DNA of 64,000 nucleotides. Source: Lautropia sp. (GTDB lineage Bacteria > Pseudomonadota > Gammaproteobacteria > Burkholderiales > Burkholderiaceae_E). The stretch is from positions 1 through 64,000 of the forward strand of contig JAUMZD010000005.1 of NCBI GenBank assembly GCA_030528325.1, written 5' to 3'. Positions 42,651 to 52,601 of this stretch are shown here, piece after piece (within the stretch, counting starts at the first letter, position 1; each line of letters begins with the position of its first letter). The notes beneath the pieces are model-generated. The model had not been told where the DNA came from and made no database searches. It was given only the letters and a program-made list of their open reading frames with translations. The position numbers and the translations under genes were made by a program.

Positions 42651-43164
42651 GATGGTCTCCTCCTTCCCGGGGGAAGTGTGACTGTGGGTGGCCCGATGCC
42701 GGATCGATGAAGTGATCCGCCGGGCTCGGTGTCGTCATGGCGCAGGGAAACGTAGGCCTGATGCCATGGACGTTGAGGGCACTATAGAAGACAGAGACAT
42801 TCGCCCCGACGATTAAGATATCGGCACGGCGGGTTTTTGTGCATCGTGTCATGCTTTTTACCGTTTCATGATGGAGGACGCCCATAGCCAGGAGCTTGGG
42901 CGGGAGGCATCGCGAAGGCGAAAATCGGCCCCGCCGAGCACAGTTTGTGCCCGATTCGCCGCCCCATAGCGGGCGCTATGGGGCAAGAAGCGGGTGCAGA
43001 ATGGGCCGGCGCGGCCGGTTTGCAGCCCGCGACTTTCCTGCCGCCCAGGCTCCTAGGGACAAACCCGGATTGATGCATTTCCCTTGAAGGGGTCAGATAA
43101 AAAGGATAGCCCCAATGAAGACAGCTTCTTTCAGGAGAGCTTCTTCCCACAGGAGGAGACAGCC
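42651..43164. other. Divergent fmdA / fds intergenic region
   Basis: About 510 bases between the divergent formamidase and formate dehydrogenase operons. It must hold both promoters; CACTATAG-like sequence at 42780-42787 could be part of an fmdA promoter, but no hexamer pair is convincing. The 165-bp repeat occupies 42890-43054. An ATG-less open stretch (TTG 43084) leads into fdsG. Confidence 0.5.
42890..43054 (+). repeat. 165-bp element with terminal inverted repeats, copy 1
   Basis: Begins AGGAGCTTGGGCGGGAGG and ends CCTGCCGCCCAGGCTCCT, so the two ends are inverted repeats of one another. Inside are further palindromes (CCCCATAGCGGGCGCTATGG; GCCGGCGCGGCCGG). An inverted copy of identical length is at 63404-63568, differing at only scattered positions. 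It lies between divergent fmdA and fds genes. Both strands stay open for 50-60 codons in both copies, probably a side effect of composition. Confidence 0.85.
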
Positions 43165-43731
43165 ATGAGGAACAGAGACGTCAGGATCGATCTGGCCTCC
43201 ACCGGCGGCGCCCGCGGGGGAAAGCTCGCGCTGGATCTCGCGGCTGAATCCAGCAGCCCGGACACGGCGGCCGTGGCGCGGATACTCGCCCAGTGGCCAG
43301 CACACCCGGATTCGGGTGAATTGCTGCCGATGCTTCATGCCATCCAGGATGAGCTGGGCCATATTCCCGAAGACAGCGTGGCGCTGATCGCCGCCACGAT
43401 GTCCCGCTCCCGGGCCGAGATACATGGGGTCATCACTTTCTACCCGCATTTCCGTCTGCAGCCGATCCAGGGGCGCCATCTGGAGATCTGTCGTGCCGAA
43501 GCCTGCCAGGCCCGGGGCGCCACGCAGCTGATCGAGCACGCCGCGCGCCAGATGGGGCTGCCGATGGGTGAGCTCAGTGCCGATGGTGCCGTCACCACCA
43601 CACCCGTCTACTGCCTGGGGCTGTGTGCCCAGGGCCCAGCGATCATGCTCGATGGCAGGCCGCATGCCCATGTCACGCCGGCGCGGCTGGCAAGCCTGCT
43701 GGCCGAAGCACCGGAGAGGGAGGTTGCCTGA
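43165..43731 (+). CDS. fdsG: NAD-dependent formate dehydrogenase gamma subunit
   Basis: A 188-residue NuoE/HoxE-like subunit with a thioredoxin-like 2Fe-2S domain: MLHAIQDELGHIPEDSVALI, ITFYPHFRLQPIQGRHLEIC, then CRAEAC (C-x4-C) and CLGLC (C-x3-C), the four cluster ligands. It passes electrons between the flavin and iron-sulfur chain. ATG 43165 has AGGAGGAG upstream. The fdsB ATG overlaps its stop by one base. Confidence 0.92.
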   Translation: MRNRDVRIDLASTGGARGGKLALDLAAESSSPDTAAVARILAQWPAHPDSGELLPMLHAIQDELGHIPEDSVALIAATMSRSRAEIHGVITFYPHFRLQPIQGRHLEICRAEACQARGATQLIEHAARQMGLPMGELSADGAVTTTPVYCLGLCAQGPAIMLDGRPHAHVTPARLASLLAEAPEREVA

Positions 43732-45326
43732 TGATCAGTGAGCGTACTACCAGGGTTTTCGTGCCGCTCGACACGGCTGCCCTGGCGGCCGGTGCCGATG
43801 CGGTGGCGCGGTGCATCGAGCGTGAGGCGCGGGATCGTGGCTTGCCGGTGCAGATCATCCGCAACGGCTCGCGTGGCCTGCTGTGGCTCGAGCCGATGGT
43901 CGAGATCGACACGCTGCATGGCCGGGTGGCTTATGGCCCGGTGAGGGTCGAGGATGTGCCGGCGCTTTTCGACGCCGGGTGGCTGACCGGGCAGGCGCAT
44001 GAGCGATGTCAGGGTCTGACCGAGGAAATCCCGTATCTGAAACATCAGGAGCGGCTGACCTTTGCGCGCGTGGGCATCATCGACCCGCTCGACCTCGACG
44101 ATTACGCCCATCACGGCGGCTGGCAGGGCCTCAGGCACGCGCTGGGCATGAGCCCCGCCGACATCGTGGCCGAGGTTACACATTCCGGGTTGCGGGGCCG
44201 TGGTGGGGCGGCTTTTCCCACAGGTCTCAAGTGGCAGACCGTGCTCGATGCCGTGGCCGACCAGAAGTACATCGCCTGTAACGCCGATGAAGGTGATTCG
44301 GGCACCTTTTCCGACCGGATGCTGATGGAGGGCGACCCCTTCACGCTGATCGAGGGCATGACGATCGCCGCTCTGGCGGTTGGCGCGACGAAGGGCTATA
44401 TCTACGTGCGCGCCGAATATCCGCAGGCCATCGCCATCCTGTCCGAAGCCATCGCCAGAGCCCGTGACGCGAGCTGGCTCGGGCCCGACATCCAGGGCAG
44501 TGGCCGCGCCTTCGAGCTGGCCGTTCGCAAGGGGGCAGGCGCCTACATCTGCGGTGAGGAAACGGCCATGCTCGAGAGCCTGGAGGGCAGGCGCGGCGTC
44601 ATACGCAGCAAGCCGCCGCTGCCGGCCATTCAGGGACTGTTCGGCAAGCCTACCGTCGTCAACAACGTGATTTCCCTCGCCACGGTGCCGATCATCCTGT
44701 CCCGTGGGGCTGCATGGTATCGGGATTTCGGCGTGGGGCGCTCGCATGGCACGCTGCCTTTCCAGCTGGCGGGAAACATCCGGTACGGGGGGCTGGTGGA
44801 AAAGGCGTTCGGCCTGAGCCTCAACCAGTTGCTGCATGATTTCGGCGGTGGCAGCGCCTCGGGGCGTCCGTTGCGCGCCGTGCAGGTGGGCGGGCCGCTG
44901 GGCGCCTATCTGCCCGCTTCGCAGTGGGATCTGCCGATCGACTATGAAGGGTATCAGCAGGTGTCGGCGATGGTCGGTCATGGCGGTATCGTGGCCTTCG
45001 ACGACACGGTGGACATGGCGCAGATGGCCCGGTATGCGATGGATTTCTGCGCGGAGGAATCATGCGGCAAGTGCACGCCTTGCCGGATCGGCTCGACCCG
45101 GGGCGTCGAGGTCATCGACCGTTTGCTGGCTGCCGAGGGCGAGCAGAGGGACACGCAACGGGTGCTGCTCGAAGCCTTGTGTGACACGATGAAGGGCGCC
45201 TCGTTGTGTGCGCTGGGCGGCATGACGCCGTTTCCGGTGCTGTCGGCGCTGAAGCATTTTCCCGGGGATTTCGGGCTGGAACGGGAAGGGGCAGATTCTG
45301 GCGTGTCAGCGCAGGCGGCAGGGTGA
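43731..45326 (+). CDS. fdsB: NAD-dependent formate dehydrogenase beta subunit
   Basis: A 531-residue NuoF-like diaphorase subunit with an extra N-terminal thioredoxin-like part (residues 1-130). FMN/NAD-binding blocks are GLRGRGGAAFPTGLKW, CNADEGDSGTFSDRMLMEGD and GAGAYICGEETAMLESLEGR; the 4Fe-4S motif is ESCGKCTPCRIGSTRG with a further Cys downstream. It transfers electrons to NAD+. Part of the fdsGBAD operon. Confidence 0.94.
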   Translation: MISERTTRVFVPLDTAALAAGADAVARCIEREARDRGLPVQIIRNGSRGLLWLEPMVEIDTLHGRVAYGPVRVEDVPALFDAGWLTGQAHERCQGLTEEIPYLKHQERLTFARVGIIDPLDLDDYAHHGGWQGLRHALGMSPADIVAEVTHSGLRGRGGAAFPTGLKWQTVLDAVADQKYIACNADEGDSGTFSDRMLMEGDPFTLIEGMTIAALAVGATKGYIYVRAEYPQAIAILSEAIARARDASWLGPDIQGSGRAFELAVRKGAGAYICGEETAMLESLEGRRGVIRSKPPLPAIQGLFGKPTVVNNVISLATVPIILSRGAAWYRDFGVGRSHGTLPFQLAGNIRYGGLVEKAFGLSLNQLLHDFGGGSASGRPLRAVQVGGPLGAYLPASQWDLPIDYEGYQQVSAMVGHGGIVAFDDTVDMAQMARYAMDFCAEESCGKCTPCRIGSTRGVEVIDRLLAAEGEQRDTQRVLLEALCDTMKGASLCALGGMTPFPVLSALKHFPGDFGLEREGADSGVSAQAAG

Positions 45327-45360
45327 TCGGCCCGAAGAAGACATCAACACGGAGACGGAG

Positions 45361-48240
45361 ATGCCAGACACCATTGCATTACGGGATATCGATTACGGCA
45401 CGCCCGCGTCCTCGTCGGGCAGAACCGTCACGCTGACGATCGACGGTCATCCGGTCGAGGTGCCCGAAGGCAGCTCGATTCTGCGTGCAGCGGCCGAGGC
45501 GGGCATACGGATACCGAAACTCTGTGCCACCGACAGCCTGGCTGCCTTTGGCTCCTGCCGGATGTGCCTGGTGCAGATCGAGGGCCGGCGCGGGTTTCCG
45601 GCTTCCTGCACCACCCCGGTCGAGGCCGGCATGGTCGTGCACACCGAGAATGAAAGCCTTCAGCAGCTGCGCCGGAACGTGATGGAGCTTTACATCTCCG
45701 ATCATCCGCTCGATTGCCTGACCTGTGCTGCCAACGGGGATTGCGAATTGCAGGACATGGCCGGGCGCGTCGGCCTGCGAGAGGTTCGCTACGGACAGCA
45801 GGGCGCGAATCACCTGAACAGTGACAAGGATGTCTCGAATCCGTATTTCACCTATGATCCGTCCAAATGCATCGTGTGCAGCCGATGCGTGCGGGCTTGC
45901 GAGGAAACCCAGGGCACTTTTGCACTGACCATCGCCGGTCGAGGTTTCGACGCCCGGGTCTCGCCGGGGCAGGGCGAAGCCTTCATCGACAGCGAGTGTG
46001 TGTCCTGTGGTGCCTGCGTGGCCGCCTGTCCCACCGCCACGCTGATCGAGAAGCGCGTCATCGAGTACGGCCAGCCTGAGCATGCGATCATCACGACCTG
46101 CGCTTATTGTGGGGTCGGTTGCGGTCTGAAGGCCGAGATGAAGGGTCAGCAGCTGATCCGCGTCACGCCGTGGAAGGATGGGCAGGCCAACCGTGGCCAT
46201 ACCTGCGTGAAAGGGCGCTTTGCCTGGGGCTATGCCACGCACCCCGACCGGGTGCTGAAACCGATGATTCGTGCCCGAATCACGGATCCCTGGCAGGAAG
46301 TGTCGTGGGAAGAGGCGATCGAACATGCGGCTTCGGCGTTCCGGCGCATCCAGGCCGAGCATGGTCGGGATTCGGTGGGCGGCGTCACCTCTTCACGCTG
46401 CACGAACGAGGAAACCTGGCTCGTGCAGAAACTGATCCGTGCGGCCTTCGGCACGAACAATGTCGATACCTGTGCCCGTGTCTGCCATTCACCCACCGGG
46501 TATGGGCTGAAGCAGACGATCGGCGAATCGGCCGGCACGCAGACCTTCGATTCCGTCATGCATGCCGACGTCGTGATCGTGATGGGGGCCAATCCCAGCG
46601 CGGCCCATCCGGTTTTCGCGTCGCGGCTGAAGCGCCGCCTTCGGCAGGGGGCCCGGCTGATCGTCATCGATCCACGGCGTACCGAGCTGGTCGACTCGCC
46701 GCACATCCGGGCCGATCATCATCTGCAGCTGCGGCCCGGCACGAACACCGCGCTGCTCAGTGCGATGGCGCATGTGATCGTCACCGAAGGACTGGTGGAC
46801 GAAAGCTTCGTGTCGGCGCGCTGCGATGCCACCAGTTTCGATCACTGGCGCCAGTTCGTCGCCCGGCCCGACAACGCTCCCGAGGCGATGGCGCCCATCA
46901 CCGGCGTGCCGGCGGACGAGGTCAGGGCTGCGGCCCGTCTCTATGCGACGGGCGGCAACGCGGCGATCTACTACGGCCTGGGCGTGACCGAGCACAGTCA
47001 GGGCTCGACCACCGTCATGGCCATTGCCAACCTCGCGATGGCCACCGGCAACGTGGGCCGGGAGGGGGTCGGCATCAATCCGCTGCGCGGCCAGAACAAC
47101 GTGCAGGGCTCCTGCGACATGGGCTCGTTTCCCCATGAGTTGCCGGGTTATCGCCATGTGTCGGATGCGGCCGTCCGGGCCCAGTTCGAGGCGGACTGGG
47201 GCGTCACGATCCAGCCTGAGCCCGGGCTGCGGATGCCGAACATGCTCGATGCCATGCTCGAGGGCAGCTTCAAGGGGCTGTACTGCCAGGGGGAGGACAT
47301 CGTGCAGTCCGATCCCGACACGCAGCATGTGGCGGCCGCGCTGGCCTCGCTCGACTGTCTGGTCGTGCAGGATCTGTTCCTGACCGAGACGGCCAAGTAT
47401 GCCCATGTCTTCCTGCCGGGTTCGAGCTTTCTGGAAAAGGATGGCACCTTCACCAATGCCGAACGGCGGATCTCGCGCGTGCGTCGCGTGATGGCACCCC
47501 GAAACGGCCTGGCCGACTGGGAAATCACGATGGCGCTGGCCAAGGCGCTCGGCTACCCGATGCATTATGCGCACCCGGGTGAGATCATGGACGAAATCGC
47601 GCGCCTCACCCCGACCTTCTCGGGCGTCAGCTATGAGAAGCTGGATCGGCTTGGCAGCATCCAGTGGCCGTGCAACGACGAGGCGCCGGAAGGCACGCCC
47701 ATCATGCATGTGGATCGCTTCGTCAATGGCAAGGGCCGTTTCATGATCACCCAGTATGTGCCGAGCGATGAGCGCAGCACACGGCGTCTGCCGCTGCTGC
47801 TGACCACCGGCCGGATCCTGTCCCAGTACAACGTGGGGGCGCAGACCCGGCGCACGCCGAACGTGGCCTGGCACAGCGAGGATCTGCTCGAAATCCATCC
47901 GCAGGACGCCGAGGACCGCGGCATCGTGCAGGGCGACTGGGTGGGCATCCAGAGCCGTGCGGGCAATACCGTCCTGCGGGCCGAAGTCACCGATCGCGTG
48001 GCGCCGGGCGTCGTCTACACCACCTTCCACTTTCCGGAGTCGGGGGCGAATGTCGTCACGACCGACAGCTCGGATTGGGCCACGAACTGCCCCGAGTACA
48101 AGGTGACGGCGGTGCAGGTGACGCGCGTGACGCAACCTTCGCAGTGGCAGAAGGACTGGCGCCGTTTCCACCACATCCAGGAACGTCTGCTCGACGAGGC
48201 GCGGCCGGCCGATGCCGACGCGATGGAGGGTTCCTCATGA
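45361..48240 (+). CDS. fdsA: NAD-dependent formate dehydrogenase alpha (catalytic) subunit
   Basis: A 959-residue molybdo/tungsto-enzyme. Order: a 2Fe-2S ferredoxin-like domain (LCATDSLAAFGSCRMCLVQI), a His-Cys-type cluster (DHPLDCLTCAANGDCELQDM), two 4Fe-4S clusters (CIVCSRCVRACEE; CVSCGACVAACPTATL), a further 4Fe-4S (CAYCGVGC), and the bis-MGD catalytic domain. The metal ligand is Cys375 in CARVCHSPT, so this is a Cys, not selenocysteine, enzyme. It oxidises formate to CO2. It starts 34 bases after fdsB, and fdsD overlaps its end. Confidence 0.95.
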   Translation: MPDTIALRDIDYGTPASSSGRTVTLTIDGHPVEVPEGSSILRAAAEAGIRIPKLCATDSLAAFGSCRMCLVQIEGRRGFPASCTTPVEAGMVVHTENESLQQLRRNVMELYISDHPLDCLTCAANGDCELQDMAGRVGLREVRYGQQGANHLNSDKDVSNPYFTYDPSKCIVCSRCVRACEETQGTFALTIAGRGFDARVSPGQGEAFIDSECVSCGACVAACPTATLIEKRVIEYGQPEHAIITTCAYCGVGCGLKAEMKGQQLIRVTPWKDGQANRGHTCVKGRFAWGYATHPDRVLKPMIRARITDPWQEVSWEEAIEHAASAFRRIQAEHGRDSVGGVTSSRCTNEETWLVQKLIRAAFGTNNVDTCARVCHSPTGYGLKQTIGESAGTQTFDSVMHADVVIVMGANPSAAHPVFASRLKRRLRQGARLIVIDPRRTELVDSPHIRADHHLQLRPGTNTALLSAMAHVIVTEGLVDESFVSARCDATSFDHWRQFVARPDNAPEAMAPITGVPADEVRAAARLYATGGNAAIYYGLGVTEHSQGSTTVMAIANLAMATGNVGREGVGINPLRGQNNVQGSCDMGSFPHELPGYRHVSDAAVRAQFEADWGVTIQPEPGLRMPNMLDAMLEGSFKGLYCQGEDIVQSDPDTQHVAAALASLDCLVVQDLFLTETAKYAHVFLPGSSFLEKDGTFTNAERRISRVRRVMAPRNGLADWEITMALAKALGYPMHYAHPGEIMDEIARLTPTFSGVSYEKLDRLGSIQWPCNDEAPEGTPIMHVDRFVNGKGRFMITQYVPSDERSTRRLPLLLTTGRILSQYNVGAQTRRTPNVAWHSEDLLEIHPQDAEDRGIVQGDWVGIQSRAGNTVLRAEVTDRVAPGVVYTTFHFPESGANVVTTDSSDWATNCPEYKVTAVQVTRVTQPSQWQKDWRRFHHIQERLLDEARPADADAMEGSS

Positions 48241-48497
48241 GCCGGCACATCGACAACCTCGTGCGGATGGCGAACCGGATCGGTGATTTCTTCTGCCATC
48301 AGCCGGATCAGGCGGCGGGCATCGAGGGGGTTGCCAACCACATCGAGAAGTTCTGGGAGCCCCGGATGCGGCACCAGATCCTGGATTTTCTGGCAGAACA
48401 CCCGGATGGCGTCACGCCCGGTGGCGTCGTCATGCAGAACATCGTCCGGCAGGCGCTGAACCAGTACCGCGACCGGCTGAGGCCAGAGGCCGGCTGA
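48237..48497 (+). CDS. fdsD: Formate dehydrogenase delta subunit
   Basis: An 86-residue FdsD: MSRHIDNLVRMANRIGDFFC, a FWEPRMRHQILDFL motif and GVVMQNIVRQALNQYR. The delta subunit is required for stable or mature FDS in Cupriavidus and Rhodobacter. ATG overlaps the fdsA stop by 4 bases. The usual fdsC (FdhD-like) gene that separates fdsA and fdsD in the FDS operons of those organisms is missing here. Confidence 0.92.
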   Translation: MSRHIDNLVRMANRIGDFFCHQPDQAAGIEGVANHIEKFWEPRMRHQILDFLAEHPDGVTPGGVVMQNIVRQALNQYRDRLRPEAG

Positions 48498-48519
48498 TCG
48501 CTGGTAGTGCCCGGCAGCC

Positions 48520-49392
48520 TCAGGCCTGCGCCAGCAGCGCCACGCCCATGATCATCACCAGGCAACCCAGCAGGCGCCAGCGGCCCACCGCTTCCCGCAG
48601 GATCAGCGCCCCCAGCAGCGTGCCGACCATCATCGACATTTCCCGGGTGGGCGCGGTCAGGCTCAACGGTGCGCCGAGCTTCAATGCCTGCAACACCAGG
48701 ATGTAGGAGAGCGGTGACAACACCCCCACGCCGATAGCCAGCCGCCAGTGACCCTGCATCGCGCGCAGCGCCCGGGGCGCCTGTGGCATCACCCACGGCA
48801 GCATCGCCAGTACGTGCACGACGTTCGACAGCCAGAAGAAGAGCAGCGGCTCCATGCCCAGCACCTTCACGCCATAGGCATCCACCACCGTGTAGCAGGC
48901 GATCGAGGCACCGGTGATCAGGCCCCAGCGCACACCGCGACGCGCCGCCGGCTCGCGGAACTTCGCCAGCCGCCCCTGGGTGGAAATCAGCACGATCCCG
49001 GTGATGATGGCGACCAGCCCGGCGATCCCCGCCGGCGTCGGCTGCTCGCCCAGCAGGATGAAGGCCGCCAGGGTCGACAGCAGCGGCCCGGTGCCCCGCG
49101 CGATCGGATAGACGACCGAGAGGTCTGCCACCTGATAGCCGCGCTGCAGGCACAGGTTGTAAGCCACATGCAGCACCCCGCTCAGCACGATGCAGACCAG
49201 CAGCGCGGGCGGCCAGCCCGCATCGTGCCGTTGCCATTGCAGGGTCGCAAGCGGCAGGTAAACCAGCCCGATGATGCAGCTGTAGGCAAAGACGAAAGCC
49301 GGCCCCGCCGCCGAGGCACGCTTGGCCAGCAGATTCCAGCTGGCGTGGATCAGCGCGGCCAGGATGATCAGTGACAGGGCGGGCAGGGACAT
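48520..49392 (-). CDS. EamA-type drug/metabolite transporter
   Basis: A 290-residue permease with ten hydrophobic helices in two EamA repeats (residues about 5-135 and 150-288): ALIHASWNLLAKRASAAGPA, DLSVVYPIARGTGPLLSTLA, and the second-half SLTAPTREMSMMVGTLLGAL. Substrate not predictable. AGGAG precedes the ATG. It converges on fdsD. Confidence 0.88.
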   Translation of the reverse strand: MSLPALSLIILAALIHASWNLLAKRASAAGPAFVFAYSCIIGLVYLPLATLQWQRHDAGWPPALLVCIVLSGVLHVAYNLCLQRGYQVADLSVVYPIARGTGPLLSTLAAFILLGEQPTPAGIAGLVAIITGIVLISTQGRLAKFREPAARRGVRWGLITGASIACYTVVDAYGVKVLGMEPLLFFWLSNVVHVLAMLPWVMPQAPRALRAMQGHWRLAIGVGVLSPLSYILVLQALKLGAPLSLTAPTREMSMMVGTLLGALILREAVGRWRLLGCLVMIMGVALLAQA

Positions 49393-49481
49393 GGTCTCAA
49401 GCTCCTAGCCTTATCACCATGTCTGCCGTCCGCTACCTGCCGGAGACCGATGGGTGATGGACTGCACGGGGGCAGCCAAGA

Positions 49482-51143
49482 TCATCCAGCCAGCGCTGCC
49501 GACACCACCTCGCGGGCCTCTGCCTGCACCTGGGCCAGGTGTTCGGCCCCCTTGAAGGATTCGGCATAGATCTTGTAGACATCCTCGGTGCCGGACGGGC
49601 GGGCGGCAAACCAGGCGTTTTCGGTCACGACCTTCAGCCCACCGATCTTCGCGCCGTTGCCCGGTGCCTCGGTCAGTTTGGCGGTGATCGGCTCACCGGC
49701 CAGTGTCGAGGCCGTCACATTCTCGGGAGACAGGGCCGAGAGCTTCGCCTTCTGCTCCCGATTGGCCGGGGCATCGACACGGGCGTAAGCCGGCGCGCCA
49801 AACCGTTCGGCCAGGGCGGCATAGTGCTGGCTGGGGGTCTTGCCGGTGCGGGCCAGGATCTCGGAGGCCAGCAGGGCCAGGATGATGCCGTCCTTGTCGG
49901 TGCTCCACACCGACCCGTCGTGCCGCAGGAAGGAGGCACCAGCCGATTCTTCGCCCCCGAACGGCCCACTGCCATCCAGCAGACCGGGCACGAACCACTT
50001 GAAGCCGACCGGCACCTCGACCAGCTTGCGGCCCAGCGACTGGGCCACCCGGTCGATCATCGAGCTGCTGACCAACGTCTTGCCGATGAAACCGTCGGCC
50101 GGCCACTGTGGCCGGTTGCCATAGAGGTACTGGATGGCGACGGCCAGATAATGGTTCGGGTTCATCAGGCCGGCATCGGGCGTGACGATGCCGTGACGGT
50201 CGGCATCGGCGTCGTTGCCGGTGGCGATGTCGTAGGCGTTCTTCTGGGCCACAAGGCTTGCCATCGCACTGGGCGAGCTGCAGTCCATCCGGATCTTGCC
50301 GTCCCAGTCCAGCGTCATGAAGCGCCAGGTCGCATCCACCAGCGGGTTCACCACCGTCAGATCCAGCTTGTGCCGCTCGGCGATGGCGCCCCAGTAATCG
50401 ACCGAGGCGCCGCCCAGCGGATCGGCACCGATACGCACGCCGGCGCTGCGGATGGCGTCCAGATCCAGCACGCTGGGCAGGTCGTCCACATAATGGCCGA
50501 GGTAGTCATAGGCTTTCGCTGCCTTGCGGGCCCGCTCGAAGGGCATGCGCTTGACGCCCTTCATGCCGGCTGCCATGTACTCGTTGGCCTTCGTGGCAAT
50601 CCATTTGGTGGCATCGGTGTCGGCCGGGCCCCCATGCGGCGGGTTGTACTTGAAGCCGCCATCGGTGGGCGGATTGTGCGAGGGCGTGACCACGATGCCG
50701 TCGGCCAGACCCTTGTTCGCCGGCAGGTCGTTCACGCCACCGATCTTGCCCCGGTTGGCCTGCAGGATGGCATGCGAGACGGCGGGGGTCGGTGTGTAGC
50801 GGTCGGCTGCGTCGACGAAGACCGTCACGTCGTTGGCGGCCAGCACTTCCAGCGCCGAGGCCCAGGCCGGCTCGGACAGCGCGTGCGTGTCACGCCCGAT
50901 GAAGAGCGGGCCATCGAAGCCCTGGGCCTGGCGGTAATCACAGATGGCCTGCGTGGTGGCCAGGATGTGATCCTCGTTGAACGAGGTCTTCAGGCTCGTG
51001 CCCCGATGGCCGGAGGTGCCGAAGGCCACCTGCTGGTCGATGACCTGCGGATCGGGCTTGCGCACATAATAGGCAGTGACGAGGCTGGCCAGATCGATCA
51101 GATCCTGGGGCTGGGCCAGCTGGCCGGCGCGGGGGTGCGACAT
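49482..51143 (-). CDS. pgm: Phosphoglucomutase (alpha-D-glucose phosphate-specific)
   Basis: A 553-residue alpha-phosphohexomutase: [20 protein letters not shown], the active-site serine loop [20 protein letters not shown], the metal loop [15 protein letters not shown], the sugar loop [10 protein letters not shown] and the phosphate-binding [16 protein letters not shown]. It interconverts glucose 1- and 6-phosphate. AAGGAGACC lies before the ATG. Complete. Confidence 0.95.
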   Translation of the reverse strand: MSHPRAGQLAQPQDLIDLASLVTAYYVRKPDPQVIDQQVAFGTSGHRGTSLKTSFNEDHILATTQAICDYRQAQGFDGPLFIGRDTHALSEPAWASALEVLAANDVTVFVDAADRYTPTPAVSHAILQANRGKIGGVNDLPANKGLADGIVVTPSHNPPTDGGFKYNPPHGGPADTDATKWIATKANEYMAAGMKGVKRMPFERARKAAKAYDYLGHYVDDLPSVLDLDAIRSAGVRIGADPLGGASVDYWGAIAERHKLDLTVVNPLVDATWRFMTLDWDGKIRMDCSSPSAMASLVAQKNAYDIATGNDADADRHGIVTPDAGLMNPNHYLAVAIQYLYGNRPQWPADGFIGKTLVSSSMIDRVAQSLGRKLVEVPVGFKWFVPGLLDGSGPFGGEESAGASFLRHDGSVWSTDKDGIILALLASEILARTGKTPSQHYAALAERFGAPAYARVDAPANREQKAKLSALSPENVTASTLAGEPITAKLTEAPGNGAKIGGLKVVTENAWFAARPSGTEDVYKIYAESFKGAEHLAQVQAEAREVVSAALAG

Positions 51144-51485
51144 GACGGGTCTCCTTCAATCAAGGGAATCAATATCCTCGATGGTACGCAAATTCGCCCA
51201 TTCCGGTTTGCTGGCCGTCAAGCCACAGCCTGAAGGGTGCTCGCTGAACGAATCCACAGGGACGCCGCATCTCCGGAACGGGGCGACGCGCGACGGAACA
51301 GAAATCTGCTTAGTCCGTCTTCACAGGCACGTGGTTTCCAAGGTTGGTAATTCCGTCGCCAGTGACGCAGGCTGCGCAGGAAGGAGGTGTTCTATATCAT
51401 GGGCGATCCCGGTCATCTCGGATGATGACCACTATGTTCTCCTGAGACCGCGTCGTCGACATGGCGGCGGGAAGGATCATCCGGG
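51144..51485. other. Intergenic region upstream of the COG4757 hydrolase
   Basis: No gene longer than a few codons. AAGGAGGTG (51381-51389) is a near-perfect ribosome binding site nine bases before ATG 51399, which opens an eight-residue frame (MGDPGHLG) ending at 51425; this could be a leader peptide. The rest shows nothing recognisable. Confidence 0.35.
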
Positions 51486-52433
51486 ATGCACTCACGAAAA
51501 GCTGAACAGACTTCTGCAGGCGCTGCATCGCCCATCAGTTTTCCAGCCGCAGACGGTTATACCCTTCGGGGGCATCTGTGGCGCCATCCGGTTGGGGGTT
51601 CCGATCGGCCGGTCGTGATCATCAATCCGGCCACGTCGGTGAAGGCCCGTTACTATTGGCGTTTTGCCGACCATCTGCATGCGCGAGGGATGGATGTTCT
51701 CACGTATGATTATCGTGGCATCGGTGAATCACGCCATGGTTCGCTGCGGCAGTTGCAAGCGGGCTGGGTGGACTGGGGGGAGCAGGATCTGGAAGGCGCG
51801 CTACAGCTGGTGAAGACGCTGCTTCCTGAACGACCGATTCATGTCGTGGCGCATTCGGTGGGCGGGTTGCTGATCGGGCTGGCACCGTCGGCCCAGCGTG
51901 TTTCGCGGATTTTCACGATGGGTGCGCAGTTCGCGTGGTGGCAGGACTATGCCAAAGCGGATCGCCGTCACATGTTCTGGCGTTGGCATGTGATGATGCC
52001 GACGCTGGCCCGGCTGATGGGTTATGTGCCGGCGAAGCGGCTGGGCTGGATGGAAGACACCCCCAAAGGCGTGGCGCTGAGCTGGGCGCGGATGAAGCCG
52101 CGTCTGGAGGACGCCCTGCTGAAGCAGCGCACGGATCTGTTGGCCGGGTTCAGCCGGATTCAGGCACCGATACTGGCGCTGAGCGCATCGGACGACCCCT
52201 TCGGCACGGAGCGTGCAATCGAGCGGCTGTTGGCCTACTATGCTCAGAGTGATCGTCACCATCTGCGCCTGTCATCCGATGCCGTACCAGGGCAGGCCGG
52301 CATCGGGCATTTCGCCTTTTTCCATCAGCGTTTCGAGCAAAGCCTGTGGCCGCTGGCGTCGAACTGGTTGCTGCAACAGCAATTACCTACCGGTGGTTAT
52401 ATGCTGCTTCGACGTTTTCCGGCTGCGTATTGA
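51486..52433 (+). CDS. Alpha/beta hydrolase of the COG4757 type
   Basis: A 315-residue hydrolase: ISFPAADGYTLRGHLWRHPV, VVIINPATSVKARYYWRFAD, VLTYDYRGIGESRHGSLRQL, the elbow VVAHSVGGLLIGLAP (Ser), ILALSASDDPFGTE (acid) and IGHFAFFHQRF (His). This is the predicted-hydrolase family COG4757, of unknown substrate. AAGGATC precedes the ATG. Confidence 0.82.
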   Translation: MHSRKAEQTSAGAASPISFPAADGYTLRGHLWRHPVGGSDRPVVIINPATSVKARYYWRFADHLHARGMDVLTYDYRGIGESRHGSLRQLQAGWVDWGEQDLEGALQLVKTLLPERPIHVVAHSVGGLLIGLAPSAQRVSRIFTMGAQFAWWQDYAKADRRHMFWRWHVMMPTLARLMGYVPAKRLGWMEDTPKGVALSWARMKPRLEDALLKQRTDLLAGFSRIQAPILALSASDDPFGTERAIERLLAYYAQSDRHHLRLSSDAVPGQAGIGHFAFFHQRFEQSLWPLASNWLLQQQLPTGGYMLLRRFPAAY

Positions 52434-52561
52434 CCGGTTGTGAGCCGTTGTTCGGGACAGGATGGTCCGGGTAGCGGACATCCCCGTGGTCGGTCTGGGC
52501 AGGTGGGCGGTTGATACGCCGGGCCGTGTGGAAAAAAGGAGGGGTGAGTAGCGGTAAAAGG

Positions 52562-52597
52562 AAAAAGCCCTGCCATCTTTCGATGGGCAGGGCTTTG
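52562..52597 (-). terminator. Rho-independent terminator of tRNA-Asn
   Basis: Read on the minus strand, AAAGCCCTGCCCATC and GATGGCAGGGCTTT pair with a GAAA loop and one bulge, followed by TTTTTCC. It lies just downstream of the tRNA gene. Confidence 0.8.
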
Positions 52598-52601
52598 AAT
52601 T

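Noticed and set aside
42896-43087. Small conserved frame inside the 165-bp element (also at 63350-63562)
   Set aside because: Both strands of both copies are open with similar peptides, as expected from a conserved GC-rich repeat; no ribosome binding site. Treated as a repeat, not a gene.
46489-48174. 561-codon minus-strand open frame
   Set aside because: Antisense to fdsA, which has all cluster and cofactor motifs.
49539-51233. 564-codon plus-strand open frame
   Set aside because: Antisense to pgm; no recognisable domain.
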